From: Brienomyrus brachyistius
Taxonomy: Eukaryota > Chordata > Actinopteri > Osteoglossiformes > Mormyridae
DNA length: 64,000 nt
Direction of reading: 5' to 3'
Assembly (NCBI RefSeq): GCF_023856365.1
Contig: NC_064551.1
Span: 17,312,849 to 17,376,848, forward strand
Below the pieces are notes generated by a model. The model saw only the letters and a list, made by a program, of their open reading frames with translations, was not told the DNA's origin and made no database searches. Positions 1-11,795 of this stretch are shown here, in pieces. The stretch's first letter is position 1. Every line of letters begins with the position of its first letter. The translations under genes were made by a program, and so were the position numbers.

Positions 1-2699
1 CTACAGGCAGCCTTGAAATCAGAGGTTCTCCACGCACTTCAAATGCTTTTGCATTCATTAACAGATAATGTTTCTGCTGATTAAAGTCTCGTGTTTCCTA
101 GATGCCTGAACTGAATTTTTACAGGAAAAAAAAGTGACAGAGGGCAGGCAGACATAAAAGAATTATTACTTTCATATTTAGCAAAGTTTTAGGTTATATA
201 TAATTAATAAAATGAGAAGGCATTTCATGGTAAATTATACTCTGAAGATGTGCATCCTATATCCAGTGCAGTCTTTATGTAATATGATCCATTACCATAA
301 TTAATTTTAACATAAATTCGTCAGCCCCCACCAAACATAAAAGCCTCTTCATCTAGATTTCCTAAGAGTACATTACAGCAGCTGGAAGATCATCTGCGAA
401 CATTTCAAACAGGAAAGAGGACGACGGTGTTCTGACTGCAGACACTGCGGAGAACTTCAGGACCTTCTATTCACAGCGATGTTTCCAAACTACCGTCCCA
501 AAACTAATCATACACAAACAGCCATTTGAGGATATTTCGGCACCTTAATTATGATACACCACCTTCCACTAAAAACGCTCGAATATGCATCTCCACATCC
601 CTAATTGACAGAGGCATCTGCGCCACGCCGACCGCATCTGGCTGTGCTCTCATGCCGACAAAATGATGTTATGCTAGTTACACTTATCTACCTCCACGGC
701 TTCATCAAAGGGGGGCCATCAAGCGCCAAACTAGGAGATATCTATAAATCAGCTTCAAAGCCCCCATTCTGCCGTGCGTAAACAAGCCGGAGCGTTCATT
801 AAGCAGACAAAGCAGCCGGCCGCTTAAGCTCGTAAGCGCTTACGGGGTTTAAAATGGGAACCATCAAAGGAGCGTGTTTCCCCGAGCTGCCAGCCAGCCA
901 GAGCTCTGTTTATAATCAACGCCTCCGACTGCGCGGTCAACACAGCTGCTGCGCTCCCATGGAGCGGCGGCGTTCCTTCCAGCCCAAACGAGCCCCCCCT
1001 GTCCTCTTCGGCAGCGCGGGCCCAAGTGGGCGCGGGACACGCACCTGTACCGCCCTTCTTGTTGCTCTCCGGCACAAACAGTCCTGCTTGCACGAAGCCG
1101 GATCGCGTGATCCGAAACTAAGCAACAAAGGAAACCGGGTTGTAGCACATACAATGAGACAGAACAATTAAGGAGGTGCCACACTGCCATTTAAAAGGAG
1201 AAACATAGTCACACAAAGAGCAGGAACGATTGGTGGACTTATCACTGCATTCAGCTCGGCCTGGAACCAAGATTCAGGTTCACTGGATTTAGCTCAGTCT
1301 GGGTAAACCATGACAAACTAGGTTCACTGGGTAACCCAGGAAGAATTGGGTTCACTTGCCTCCTCTGGAAAGCCTGACTGTAATACCCTGTGGGACAGTA
1401 AATACACCCCAAGGCTTCCCTCCTGTCAGAAAGTAATTAACCTGACTGGCTGCTATAAAACACACCAAGCTGCTAGACAGACTCTCATGAATGGCGTCTG
1501 CAGGCAGGCAGAAACCGAAGCTCCGTGTTCTATCTCCCGCTGAGAAAGGAGCTTCCCAAACCAGGATGTCAGATCACACTTATGAATCATTTCAGTCAAA
1601 TGCGGGGGCTGAGCCACAGAACTAAAGGCGCTTTAGCTACAGGCCTGGCTTTATCTCTACCAGCAAAGCATCCCTCACAGCAGGCTGCTACACCAGCGGG
1701 TTTGCAAAATAAGCTGCCCTTCCATCAGGCTCAAAACCACTAATAGATGCTTTGGCCCCTTCTGTGATTAGGACACTCTGCTTATGAACATCTGTGCAGT
1801 TTCTACCATCACCTACAGTCATTCATCAGCTGCTCCGTCCTGGAAATAAATATACAGTGAATTAGATTTCTGGGCCAATTCCAGAACAGTTGGGGACTTA
1901 GAGGTGCATCCATGTCAAGGTCCTCCGTGTCGGTTCCCTGGGTCTCACACCCTCCAGGTACCCAGACATTCATCACGCTGTTTCTCAGCCATCCTGCTAA
2001 GTCCTGGTATCTCGTTACGTTACATCCTCTATGACTTACCAGGAGTGCTTTTGTAAAGGTTTGCATTGGGGGGGGGGGGGTGGGGGTGTGACTTGCTGCA
2101 AAAACTGTCCAAGGCACTTTGTAAATATGCACTTTGCCAAATAAACTCGATTAGACGTCAGTGGACACCTGGCCGTCTCTGCTTATGCGGCCCTCCTGCC
2201 AAGCGTGACCTCACCGCTGACGCAGCCCCCCCCCCCCCTTTCCGCTGCCGCTCCCACCTGCATTATGTCCCCGCTGCCCCACTCCTCCGCTTATCTGCTG
2301 GGAAGCTGCATGTGAAATTCTAACTGTCAAATGCACCGCGATTTTACACTAAGCAGTTCCCGCTTTGTGGACATGGCTCCTGCACGAAGCGTGATGTTCT
2401 GGAAAGTGAAGTTCATTCAGATTAAAAACTAGAAGCCTGTTCTCGATCAGGAGATATTGGGACCGTATCTGACTTTTTGCTGAACCCCTGATTGTGCGTA
2501 AAACATGAAAAAGGGCATACCTTTTGTTTAATGTCCTTTTTGTTATTTACAGTCCCATGAAAAGGGCTGGGTGTTTTTTTTTTCCAAACAAAATTCACTT
2601 CCAAAAAATTACACAAGATAAACCAGGTGAAAAGTATTTTCAGGAGGCCAGCACATGCTGTTAACGTGGAAGGGCCTGGACAGAGGGCAGCATGTCCCG
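1..2699. other. non-coding stretch, probable intron of a leftward gene
   Basis: I see no convincing exon here. Base composition is AT-leaning except for a GC- and CpG-richer patch at about 600-1170, where overlapping short ORFs occur on both strands as expected in GC-rich DNA. A run of 13 G lies at 2068-2080 and a run of 13 C at 2226-2238. The assignment to an intron rests on the candidate minus-strand first exon near 18.1 kb and is an inference. Confidence 0.5.
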
Positions 2700-2759
2700 G
2701 CCCTCATCGAACACAAGACCCAACAAGAAACACTCCTTTATGTCTTAACAACATACTCT
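2700..2759. repeat. 60-bp duplicated segment (empty-site copy)
   Basis: This 60-bp segment, beginning gccctcatcgaacac and ending cttaacaacatactct, recurs at 3407-3461 plus 3825-3829. In the second copy it is split by a SINE. The copy here is uninterrupted and preserves the pre-insertion arrangement, including a single copy of the 13-bp target sequence at 2742-2754. Sequence before and after the 60 bp differs between copies, so this is a small local duplication and not a longer repeat. Confidence 0.85.
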
Positions 2760-3448
2760 CTCCAAACACCCACAGTATATCAGGTCGGGAAAACGCCAGG
2801 ACGCCTTACCAAGGGAATGTCTGAAGACTGGGCTGCGATGCTGCTCATATGTTCAGCCGGAACATCCACAGACTTGCAGCTGGAGAGAAGATAACATAAG
2901 TGACCTCATTACAGAGAGGACCTGATAAACACTTCATATAGTCACTATATGCAGAGAAACCATAACATGGTCATTTCCCAGAGCGTCAAGAACACCTTAC
3001 CGATCAGATATCAGATATCAAACCCCTGTAACAGGGGTCCTCAAAATCTACATCATGGTCTGGATGCAGATGGAACCACAAGTTAATATGGACCCAGCCG
3101 AAAATGCACCTTATGAATCAATATGGTTAATGCCAAAAGGCTTAACGTGCTTAAAGTACAAAAAAAAATAGTTGAAACGATCAGTGGAGTATTAAACCAG
3201 TCTTTATGTTAAGTTCCCATTATTCTAATATGATCTCAGCATATACAGCTATTATTGTTAGTTCATTAAAGTTCATGAAATGCTGTTTTGTTATTGAAAA
3301 TGGTTACGGACCGTTGACTGATGAACCTTTTTTTTGATGAACCGTGATCCTTTAAAAAACGTGGTAACCCCTGACCTATAACCTGTCTCAGTTCACCAAA
3401 ATGAGAGCCCTCATCGAACACAAGACCCAACAAGAAACACTCCTTTAT

Positions 3449-3461
3449 GTCTTAACAACAT
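3449..3461. repeat. SINE target-site duplication, left copy
   Basis: The 13-bp string gtcttaacaacat lies immediately left of the SINE body and is repeated exactly at 3812-3824 on its right. The duplicated empty site at 2742-2754 holds the same string once. Confidence 0.85.
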
Positions 3462-3811
3462 CCATCCATTTTCCAAACCGCTTATCCTACTGGGTCGCGG
3501 GGGGTCCGGAGCCTATCCCGGAAGCAATGGGCACGAGGCAGGGAACAACCCAGGATGGGGGGCCAGCCCATCGCAGGGCATACTCACTCACCATTCACTC
3601 ACACATGCACACCTACGGGCAATTTAGCAAGCCCAATTAGCCTCAGCATGTTTTTGGACTGTGGGGGGGAAACCAGAGTACCCGGAGGAAACCCCACGAC
3701 GACATGGGGAGAACATGCAAACTCCACACACGTGACCCAGGCGGAGAGTCGAACCCGGGTCCCAGAGGTGTGAGGCGACAGTGCTAACTACTGCACCACC
3801 ATGCCGCCCCC
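3462..3811 (-). mobile_element. tRNA-derived SINE, full-length
   Basis: Read on the minus strand, the element begins with a tRNA-related head. It has an A-box-like stretch (TGGTGCAGTAGTTAGCAC) and a B-box-like GGGTTCGACTC about 35 bases further on. A body follows with the familiar fish-repeat phrases GTGGAGTTTGCATGTTCTCC and GGTTTCCTCCGGGTACTC. It ends with AGGATAAGCGGTTTGGAAAATGGATGGATG, a (GGAT)n-type tail. It is bounded by a perfect 13-bp target duplication. This repeat type is abundant in teleosts, but I do not assign a database family name. The 3' half of the same family recurs at 11,661-11,795 on the plus strand. ORFs crossing it are not genes. Confidence 0.85.
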
Positions 3812-3824
3812 GTCTTAACAACAT
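3812..3824. repeat. SINE target-site duplication, right copy
   Basis: Exact second copy of the 13-bp string found at 3449-3461. The flanking actct resumes the duplicated host segment seen intact at 2755-2759. Confidence 0.85.
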
Positions 3825-3829
3825 ACTCT

Positions 3830-6800
3830 GATTAATTTTATGATAAATAAAAAGTGGAGGCCATTTCAGAAGAACAGCTCGCATACCTAACCAGGGTAGC
3901 ACACAGTACGAGCCTGAACAGCAGAGACACACGTAACACTCTGCTACACTGTAAACCTGGCTGAAAGCCACAAATATTTACTGTGAGCAAAACGAACCAT
4001 AAAGAAATCATGTTAATTATGAGGAATGTAGACCCAGGACAGGAATCCTGATGTTTAACATACCGTGGTCCAGTTTGCCTCCATTCTAATGGCCGCCTAT
4101 TGCTTGAACCCGAAAATCAGACAAACCCATGTTGTCATGCCCTTTTAATAAGGTCACAAGGTCAAAGTGAAGATTATCGGCGCCGGGGGCTCAGGGGCCA
4201 CGCAGGGGACGGGAGGGCCTGCAATCGGGCAGTCAGCCTAGACAGGCTGAGCACAACCAAGCCCCACCCAAAGAACGCCCAGACCAGCATATCACAAAAC
4301 GATATGAACGGCACCTAGCCGTCGTTTTTTAAACAAACAGAGCCACCTGTAGCATCTAGAAGTTTGAGGACATGTGTTCCAGTTATTAGAGTTTATGTCC
4401 TTAAGTATATTGCACTAAAAAAAAAAATAGTATGATTAAAACCATTTAATACCTTTCAGAACACAGACTCACAGACAATGGGACCCAAGTGAGTTACCTT
4501 AACAACCCATTTAAATGAATATCATTGATAAGTAATTCCATAATTTACTCAGGAACCAGCCAAACATTTTCTTCTTAAGTTTTCATTACAGCATAACATA
4601 CAAAAAAAAATAACCTAAAATTGAAATTAAACCATCAATCAGCCTATTCTTCATCTATTGATACCACACCACTTCTTTAGTTAATGGTCGGTTATGTATA
4701 TATGCTGCCAGAAATAATATAATGCTGCCAGCTCTAAATAACACAATTAGAATATAATCAGGTGCCTCAGTTATTTCATGTGTTTGTCAGAAGGAAACCA
4801 GCCAGCGTGGGGCTATCAGGAAATTTAAAACGGCTACAATTGAGAAAAGCAGGAATATCTTAGACCAGTGATATTTTCAAGTACCTGCTTGAACACGTTT
4901 GGCTCTTTCGAGGGCAATGGTGCTTGAAGTGAACCAGATTAAGTTACATATCAATTCAGATCAAAAGCTAAAAGAAAACCACATTAACGTGTGTGTGTGT
5001 GTGTGTGTGTGCGTGTGTTCATGGTGTGACACTCCCTAAGATGTTAATGCATCATCTCACTGGAAACAGGCCTGTGGGTAGGAAACTTCTGGAAGCAGGA
5101 AGTCAAAACACAAACAAACCAAAGTTATATGCCAGTTGGCCGATATATGTACCCTGCTAAAAAAGGTGGGAGGAGCCACAGTGGGTGGAATTATCATGTA
5201 CCACTAATCACGGCTTGCTTTAACTAATAAATGAACAAAGCTGCCAAACAGAATGTTAGCCATCACTGACTAACTGGGCAGTATCCCACATTCAATTACG
5301 ACTGTTGAGATTCCACACATTGGAAATCTTAATTTCTATCATTCTTCAATTCATTTAACTGATTATTCGGTTATTTGATAACTTAAATTCAAACTTTGTT
5401 TAACAGCACTTAAAAAAATTTCACAAATATCACCATGGGAACTTAATTACATAATATTTGTGGAATACAAAGAAAGTAGAATCTCAGAACATTTTTATTG
5501 TTGTTATTAAACAGAGAGAATGCACCAGTATAAACTGTGAAAAGGCCAAGTACTGAACTACGCAGAAAAAAAATGATCACATTAAAGGAAGTGCCTGACT
5601 GAGTGGTGTGGGAAGCCTGCCGGTGCTCGTCAGGTTAGTAGTCCTGTCCAGTTCTGTTGCTGCCAAGTTTGAAAATTATAATGTTTAACTATCAATTGCT
5701 AATATCGGACAAGACTGACATATTGGACTAGCGCTAATGTGAGTTTTCTGATGTCTCGGATCGATGCATGAAATCGCCACCTTAGAAATTGACTCATCAC
5801 AATGCATCGATGCATCTTTATACCCCTAATGATTTCCATGCTCTGCAGCATCAGAAATCCAAAACACAGAAACTGCTTGTGTAGCATGTAGCCCTGTCTC
5901 AAGGTAAACTGTGCCCCCCCCCCCCATCTACAAGGACTCAGGGGACACAGTCACTCAGAGCAGAGCGCGAGTCGATTATCTCAACCGAGCGTGACAGCCT
6001 ACTGATGATGAGCAAGCGAAATGCGCATCGCACAAAGTAGACGTCTGCCTGTTACACGTGGACACACAGACGCCGTTCAGAGAGATTTACACTCACAGAT
6101 CAACAGTGAAACTGGATGGCCGTTAAATCAGCATGCATTCAACAAGGCCACACTTCGGCGGGCATGCCAACGAAAGCCCCACTGACATTTCCAGCTAACT
6201 TCCGGGTCTAATCTCCATTTATGTGTGAAGTGTCACGGATCTAAAGCATTCGGAGACTAACAGGATTCGCCACCCAGCAAACAGCTGAATTCCTGAGCGC
6301 GAGAACATGGAGATCTTCTCCATAACATCTTGAATCCAAGCATTTCTGCCCTCTTGCCATGGTAACCAAATCCCTTCAGATAAAAATCAATGGTTGGAGA
6401 ACACAGACACACACACTGAAAAATCCAAAACCACTGACTTATTAACCACAAACTGGGGGCATTCAGAATTTGTGCATTTTAAGCAAAATAATTCGCCCAA
6501 TGTGTAAAACATAGGGAGCAATGGTGGGATGTTCACCAACTCAACATTCGTAAGAATGGCCTAAAATGACTGGGACCTGCTTCCTGAGTGACAGCTCGGC
6601 TCTCCATCATAAAATACCAGTGGTCATGAACCTCAGAAGCAGGGCAGACTATTCACACCATTTTTTGCTCCTTGTTTTAGCATTTTCCTGCAAGAAGTAG
6701 GGCTCCCCAGCTCCCAAAGGGCAACGGAATGACATCTGAGACATGTGAAAGTCTACCCATCAAGCTGAGGTCTGTAGCAGGTGAGTTGGAGCAGCTCTGC

Positions 6801-7073
6801 CTTCCTCCAGAAGTCTGTTCAAAACATTATTCCTCTCTTCGCCTAGTCTATTTTGGCATCCCTTTTGTTGCAAATTAAAATGGCAAAGAGAGGAACGTTC
6901 CCAAAGTTTTAAGCAGCCAAGGACATTTGGAGGGCAGGCACATAAAACACACGACCAACTGCGCCCATTGTGAAAGTCTGCCAGCTAACGTCCGCTGCCT
7001 TATTTGAACTGTTCCGCTTTACACAGTCCCCGGTCTCCTCTCTGATAGCATACCATCTGTGCAGAAGAACACG

Positions 7074-7074
<1 letters not shown>
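3830..7074. other. non-coding stretch
   Basis: No exon, RNA gene or classifiable element was recognised, apart from a (GT)n tract at about 4989-5018 and a run of C at about 5915-5926. Treated as continuing intron. Confidence 0.45.
4989..5018. repeat. (GT)n microsatellite
   Basis: About 15 GT dinucleotides with one gc interruption near the right end. Confidence 0.9.

Positions 7075-7116
<42 letters not shown>
7075..7116. repeat. (AC)n microsatellite
   Basis: About 21 uninterrupted AC dinucleotides directly abutting the interspersed repeat that begins about 7117. The second copy of that repeat at 11,341 also has a short AC tract at its left side. Confidence 0.95.
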
Positions 7117-7119
<3 letters not shown>

Positions 7120-7340
7120 GTATGTATGCATGTATGGGTTTGCATAGATCACATTCGGGGACCAAAAACCTAACACTTCCTTACTTTTGGGGACACTTCT
7201 TCAGGTCCCCATTTCGATAACCTCAGTTTGATAAAAATCTGTGAATGCAATCAAAAAAGTGTCAAAAGTTTTGTATTTTGGTTGGTTACTTATGGTTAAG
7301 GTTAGGGCTGGGTAGGGGTTAAGGGTGTCGTGACTGGGAT
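7117..7340. repeat. interspersed repeat, copy 1 of a dispersed pair
   Basis: About 220 bp strongly similar to 11,341-11,581. Shared landmarks include tttgcatagatcacattcgg, ggggacacttcttcaggtcc, ataaaaatctgtgaatgcaat and a ggttaaggttagggctggg block. The TTAGGG-like words and ggggac/gtcccc words are common in a widespread, poorly classified fish repeat. I could not identify terminal inverted repeats or coding content, so its class is left open. Confidence 0.7.
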
Positions 7341-9257
7341 TAGGGTTTTTCCCTCCAGGGAAATCTCCAGGAAGGGCCAAAGCACATGTACTCCGTAACA
7401 TCACACACAGCGGTAAGTCTGCCTCCCACCTCACTGGATTCAAAAACATGGCGACCAAAGTCCAAATCAGTGCAAACATCACACCTGTTATGTTGCACCA
7501 ATCCGAGTTAAAATAAACTCACACGCGCATTTTTGTATCAATTCTCCTGTAACTCCAACCCCCCCAGTTAAATATTCAACAGACAGGCCCTTGCCATTAT
7601 TGTTTTTCTGGACTCTTCTAAGCAGCCTCCGCACATTTCCCGGTCGGCTTCACAGCCCATGAGGAACAGGCCGACTGAAGGTATTAGCGGCAGATCAGGC
7701 AGCTGTTCCTGCTGTGTGATCCTGTTTGTATTCCCAGCAGACGTGAATAAGAAGCTTCCGGAACAAACTCTGCCTCGGCTTTATACGAAGAGGCTGCCTT
7801 TAATCTGAGAAAAGCAAACACAGTGTTTGCCCAAGGTTTCCAAAGCCATGGCTTCCTCCGTGGCCCCCGCCCTGCTCCACTGGCAGACTTAAGTTTTTAA
7901 AAATTTTCTGTCCAAACTCCCCACCACCCAACTCAGAGAAATTATTAAATTAGTAACAACCTGCTGATATTAAAAGGATGTCAAAGGCAGTTGGACAAAA
8001 CAGAGAATAGCAGTGGGCTACATAGCCCACAGGCTAGTCAATCAACAAACAAAATCGATGTTTAAATTTGAGGCAGTCAAGCATAAATCACACATTGTGA
8101 TTAATATGAACCGTCAAACTGATCATGAACTTCACAAGGAGATAATATGGACGTCAGACGCTCGCCTGCGCCCTCCTGTGAACTGGAATCGATGTGAAGG
8201 TGCGATTCTGGGCACAGACGGTGGCACAATCCCAGGGGGGGCGTGACACCTGATGTGAGAAGCCCTCATCAACCCCGGGCGGGACAGAGGAACCAGAGAA
8301 GTTGATTCTCTCCTCTGCTCTACAGCCGTGCAAAAATCTGTAATTAGCAAAACCTCACGAGGCACGATTCCGCAGAAGCAAGGTGGGGGTGTGAGCGATG
8401 GCGGCATGGAATTGGGGCTCCACTGCGGCACGCCAGACAGCGTCAGGGGACCGCGAGGATATCGCGTACTTTATGTGCATCTGCGCTGATTTTATGACAA
8501 ATTACTATGTTAAACAGTTAAAATGACAGTTTACAGCAAGCAAGGGGTTAAACAATCCTGACAAGACTTTTTCAAAATGACATGTAAGCACCATGTGCCA
8601 GACCAAATGTTGGGCGCGTCTCTGGACTGAGAACACTTCCACTTTGGCAGAAAACCCAGATTCGTCATTTTGAAATTGTGACCACACACCTGTTCGATAC
8701 GTGCTTTGAAAGTTAAGTGAGCAGAGCAGGCACGCGTGAGCACTAGGGGAGAGCGGGACCATCTGAAGAGGCCGAGTAAAGGAGGAGTTTTTACATCTCT
8801 ACAAGAAACTTTAACATGTTTTTGAAGTCTCACCAACATGCAGTGGATATTAGAGACGGGTCAAGAGAAAGCAACCGTCACAAACATTGTAATTCGCGAG
8901 CAGCCTTCCCCAGCCGAGGTCACCCGCATTATAAACGGCAACGTTTCACCATTCAGCTGTGCTAATCCGTTTCACTACAAGTCACTTTTTACTTTGGGGG
9001 TTTTAGAGAGTCATACATTACTGCATTATACACACCATAAATTATATCACTGCTCTAGGGGTCTGTCCGTGGGACGCGCAACAATCTCATTTTAAACACA
9101 CGATAAATTTTCACATATTAGTTGTACCCAGTACATCATTGTCAACCTCTTTGTCCCCATTAAACTTTCTTGTGTCTCAGGGTGTTACCAACCAAACAAA
9201 GAGCAGGGACACGGGTGAGTGTTGAAGTAGAAGGTTTTACTTTAGGACGTACATTGG
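7341..9257. other. non-coding stretch
   Basis: Nothing recognisable. Short ORFs on both strands lack family resemblance, and no RNA gene was seen. Confidence 0.4.
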
Positions 9258-9626
9258 ATGAAGGGCCAAAAGCCCTTTAAAATGAATGGTAAACACAAGT
9301 TGCAAAAGTTTTTCCATTTGAATCTGGCTGAGCAACATCTGAGGACTAAGAACAGAGAAATAGGCCACCTGGAAGCCATGCTGGAACGCCGGTTTAACGA
9401 GGTCTTTACAGAGATGGCCAAAGACGCCAACACTCTTGAGAAACCGCAGAACATCAACCCCGTGCTGCAGAAATCCATGAGAAGCGGTTGTGGAGAGGAG
9501 GTGACCTCACAGGCCGACAGCAGGCTACAGCTAACCCCGTACAGTCTGCAGAAAGGCACAGCCCGCATGCAGCACTTTCTCAGCGATCGGCCGAGGACAG
9601 AATGTTTCCAGGAAGCTGAGCAATAA
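9258..9626 (+). CDS. hypothetical ORF, possibly a retrocopy fragment
   Basis: This single-exon ORF of 122 codons does not match a family I can name. Its residues 20-60 look protein-like: a charged, heptad-compatible helix around AEQHLRTKNREIGHLEAMLE, followed by a polar tail ending FQEAEQ. A 157-codon ORF lies antisense (9242-9715) but is cysteine-rich and looks like a shadow. It is isolated from any recognised gene and sits inside what I read as an intron. It could be a processed-gene fragment, an exon of an unrecognised gene, or chance. The start ATG at 9258 is only the first available one. Confidence 0.25.
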   Translation: MKGQKPFKMNGKHKLQKFFHLNLAEQHLRTKNREIGHLEAMLERRFNEVFTEMAKDANTLEKPQNINPVLQKSMRSGCGEEVTSQADSRLQLTPYSLQKGTARMQHFLSDRPRTECFQEAEQ

Positions 9627-10106
9627 GACCTGCGCAAAAGGACATTTCTCTTGGATAGACAGCGATAGGGTAAAAATGTCATCTCAATATTTTTGGTTAG
9701 AATCACGATCCACAATATAGATCATGATTTATCTTTTGTTTGCTTACAAACCAACACACTGAAATGCATATAGTAATGACAATTGGCCATTCCAGTACTT
9801 ATCCAGCAATTTTCTTGTAGTATTATAATAAAAAATTAAAGGTATTTAAACACAGTTTTCACAGAAAGTCACTTCCTTAATTCTGTAAAAATCTTGCAAA
9901 TGTATTGGCTTCATAACAAAAGTCCATTGACAAACAATGTTTAACATATTTGCACATATTGTTCACAGAGACATTTTGTATTTATTTTGTCTTTTTCTTT
10001 GACTGACTCATTCAGTTCTATTCTTTCCATTTTGCTATTAACTGCAATTGTGGTCGCAGGGTCCCAAAGGGACACTAAACACAAAATGTTTGGCGTTTCA
10101 TGTTAT
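9627..10106. other. non-coding stretch
   Basis: AT-rich sequence with no recognisable feature between the hypothetical ORF and the Tc1-like fragment. Confidence 0.4.
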
Positions 10107-10280
10107 GGTAGAGATGACCGCGAACTTATTCGACAGCTTCTCGTGAATCGCAGGATGATAGCAATTGATCTTCAAAAGGAATGGGAAGCATTAAGTGCAG
10201 GTGTGAAGTGCACTGCTAGGACAGTTCATACCAGGCTCCAAGAAGCCGGACTGAAGTCCCACAAAGCATGGAAGAAATTA
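10107..10280 (+). pseudogene. Tc1-like transposase fragment (N-terminal DNA-binding domain)
   Basis: The plus-strand frame reads DDRELIRQLLVNRRMIAIDL, then QKEWEALSAGVKCTARTVHT, then RLQEAGLKSHKAWKKL. This is the second helix-turn-helix of the Tc1/mariner transposase DNA-binding region (pattern NRRMTAxDLQKEWE...VxARTVxxRLxEAGL). The similarity ends at about 10,280, after which the frame enters unrelated sequence. No DDE catalytic domain follows, so this is a short dead remnant. The surrounding ORF (9987-10367) begins before and ends after the domain by chance. Confidence 0.8.
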
Positions 10281-11340
10281 GAGAGACACAAGGAAGAGGC
10301 GGGCAGTAGTTCGCAGAAAATATATATTATTCACAGACACACACCAATCAAAATGAGAAATGAGTGAAGGAATAAAATTGTGCTGTGGTACCTATCATGT
10401 GACCCTGACTTCTGTTTACAGTATGTCGCATTATGGCTACAAATATTTATGATTTTTCAAGCTAAATCCACCTCTGATGAAAAATTGCATTGTTTTACTC
10501 TCTCACCCCCTCCAGAATTTTCCTGCCAGTATTGGCCTGATACCAACAGTAGGTATCGGATCGGCGCCATGTCTGCTTATAACCATCACTTTGTTCGCAG
10601 CAGTCAATAGTCGGAGGTAATACATCTATTCCGGAACAAGTCAACAACTAACAAAGTCATTAATTCCTTCTGAAGAGGATTTTCTCAGAAAAATCAAAAG
10701 CAAAGCATTTTTAAATGCCGTCATTATTATTATGAATGTCACACATTTGCTTGGCAGATGCTGGAAATTGAATCTTGGCAGGTTCTACACGAGATGTTTT
10801 TCAGATGTCTTTGGAGGTCAGGGTACCTGAACCCTCCCCCATATTTCTGTCTCTAAGAAGTGAGCGGCACTTGATCGCGAAGGTCAATTTCCAAGTCAAA
10901 CTGCAATATATTATCATAACCTACTCTGACAACTCTATTGAGTCCGGTCCACATATTTGGCGAATAAACAGCGGAACTAATACTTTGCACCTGTTTTCTG
11001 TCGGCATCAACGCGATATCGAATATACAAACAGCAACAGCTGCAGGGCAACGAGAACCACGGAGCCGGGCCAGCAGAAAACGGCAGAGGGACTCTGGCAC
11101 ACACACGGCAGGGTCTCCCTTTGAAGAATCTCGCCTAGTTCAGGCTTCATACATCCGGTTAAGAAAACAAATCTGGATCCTGTGGCCGGTTGTTAAATGA
11201 TCGACGTGAAAATTGTGCCGCACAGCAGATGCTGGTGAACTAATCCAAACTGGGAGCTTTGTTACTGAGGTCATCCATCATTCACCACCTTCCAGGAATT
11301 GAGAGATAAGAAATGCGGCATTTAATACACACACACAATT
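10281..11340. other. non-coding stretch
   Basis: Nothing else of the Tc1-like element is visible, and overlapping ORFs at about 10,775-11,200 show no family resemblance. Confidence 0.4.
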
Positions 11341-11581
11341 GTATGTGTGCATGTATGCATGTGAGGGTTTGCATAGATCACATTCGGGGACCAAAAACCT
11401 AACACTTCCTTACTTGTGGGGACACTTCTTCAGGTCCCCGTTCCCATTTGGATAACCTCAGTTCGATAAAAATCTGTGAATGCAATCATAAAAGTAAAAG
11501 TGCCGAAAGTCTTGTATTTTGTTTGGCTACTTATGGTTAAGGTTAGGGCTGGGTGGGGGTTAAGGGTGTCGTGACTGGGAT
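11341..11581. repeat. interspersed repeat, copy 2 of a dispersed pair
   Basis: Second copy of the unclassified repeat at 7117-7340, in the same orientation, with scattered substitutions and a few small indels (for example an additional cgttcc at about 11,439). Similarity stops after gtgtcgtgactggga in both copies, which suggests a real element edge at that point. Confidence 0.7.
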
Positions 11582-11660
11582 CTGCTTAGCTAATTTTTAG
11601 GTAATGATATACTTTACATAGGATTTGACATGACTCCAGATTGATACCAGACATTACATT

Positions 11661-11795
11661 CAGGGTGCCCTGCGATGGGCTGGCCCCCCATCCTGGGTTG
11701 TTCCTTGCCTCATGCCCATTGCTTCCGGGATAGGCTCCGGACCCTCCGCGACCCAGTAGGATAAGCGGTTTGGAAAATGGATGGATGGATGGATG
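11661..11795 (+). mobile_element. SINE, 5'-truncated 3' tail
   Basis: This corresponds to the 3' part of the SINE at 3462-3811, in opposite orientation. It starts at gccctgcgatgggctggc, continues through gcttccgggataggctccgg and aggataagcggtttgg, and ends in a (ggat)n tail. The tRNA-related head is missing, as in typical incomplete reverse transcription. Confidence 0.8.

Noticed and set aside
824..1190. Overlapping ORFs on both strands in a GC-rich patch
   Set aside because: ORFs occur in several frames on both strands with low-complexity composition and no family resemblance or splice context.
7261..7345. Telomeric (TTAGGG)n tract
   Set aside because: Only isolated ttaggg words occur within an interspersed repeat, and the same words recur at 11,530-11,580. 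There is no tandem array.
9987..10367. Complete small gene with a signal-peptide-like start
   Set aside because: Only residues about 41-98 are meaningful (Tc1-like transposase DNA-binding domain). The hydrophobic start and the C-terminal tail are unrelated flanking DNA.
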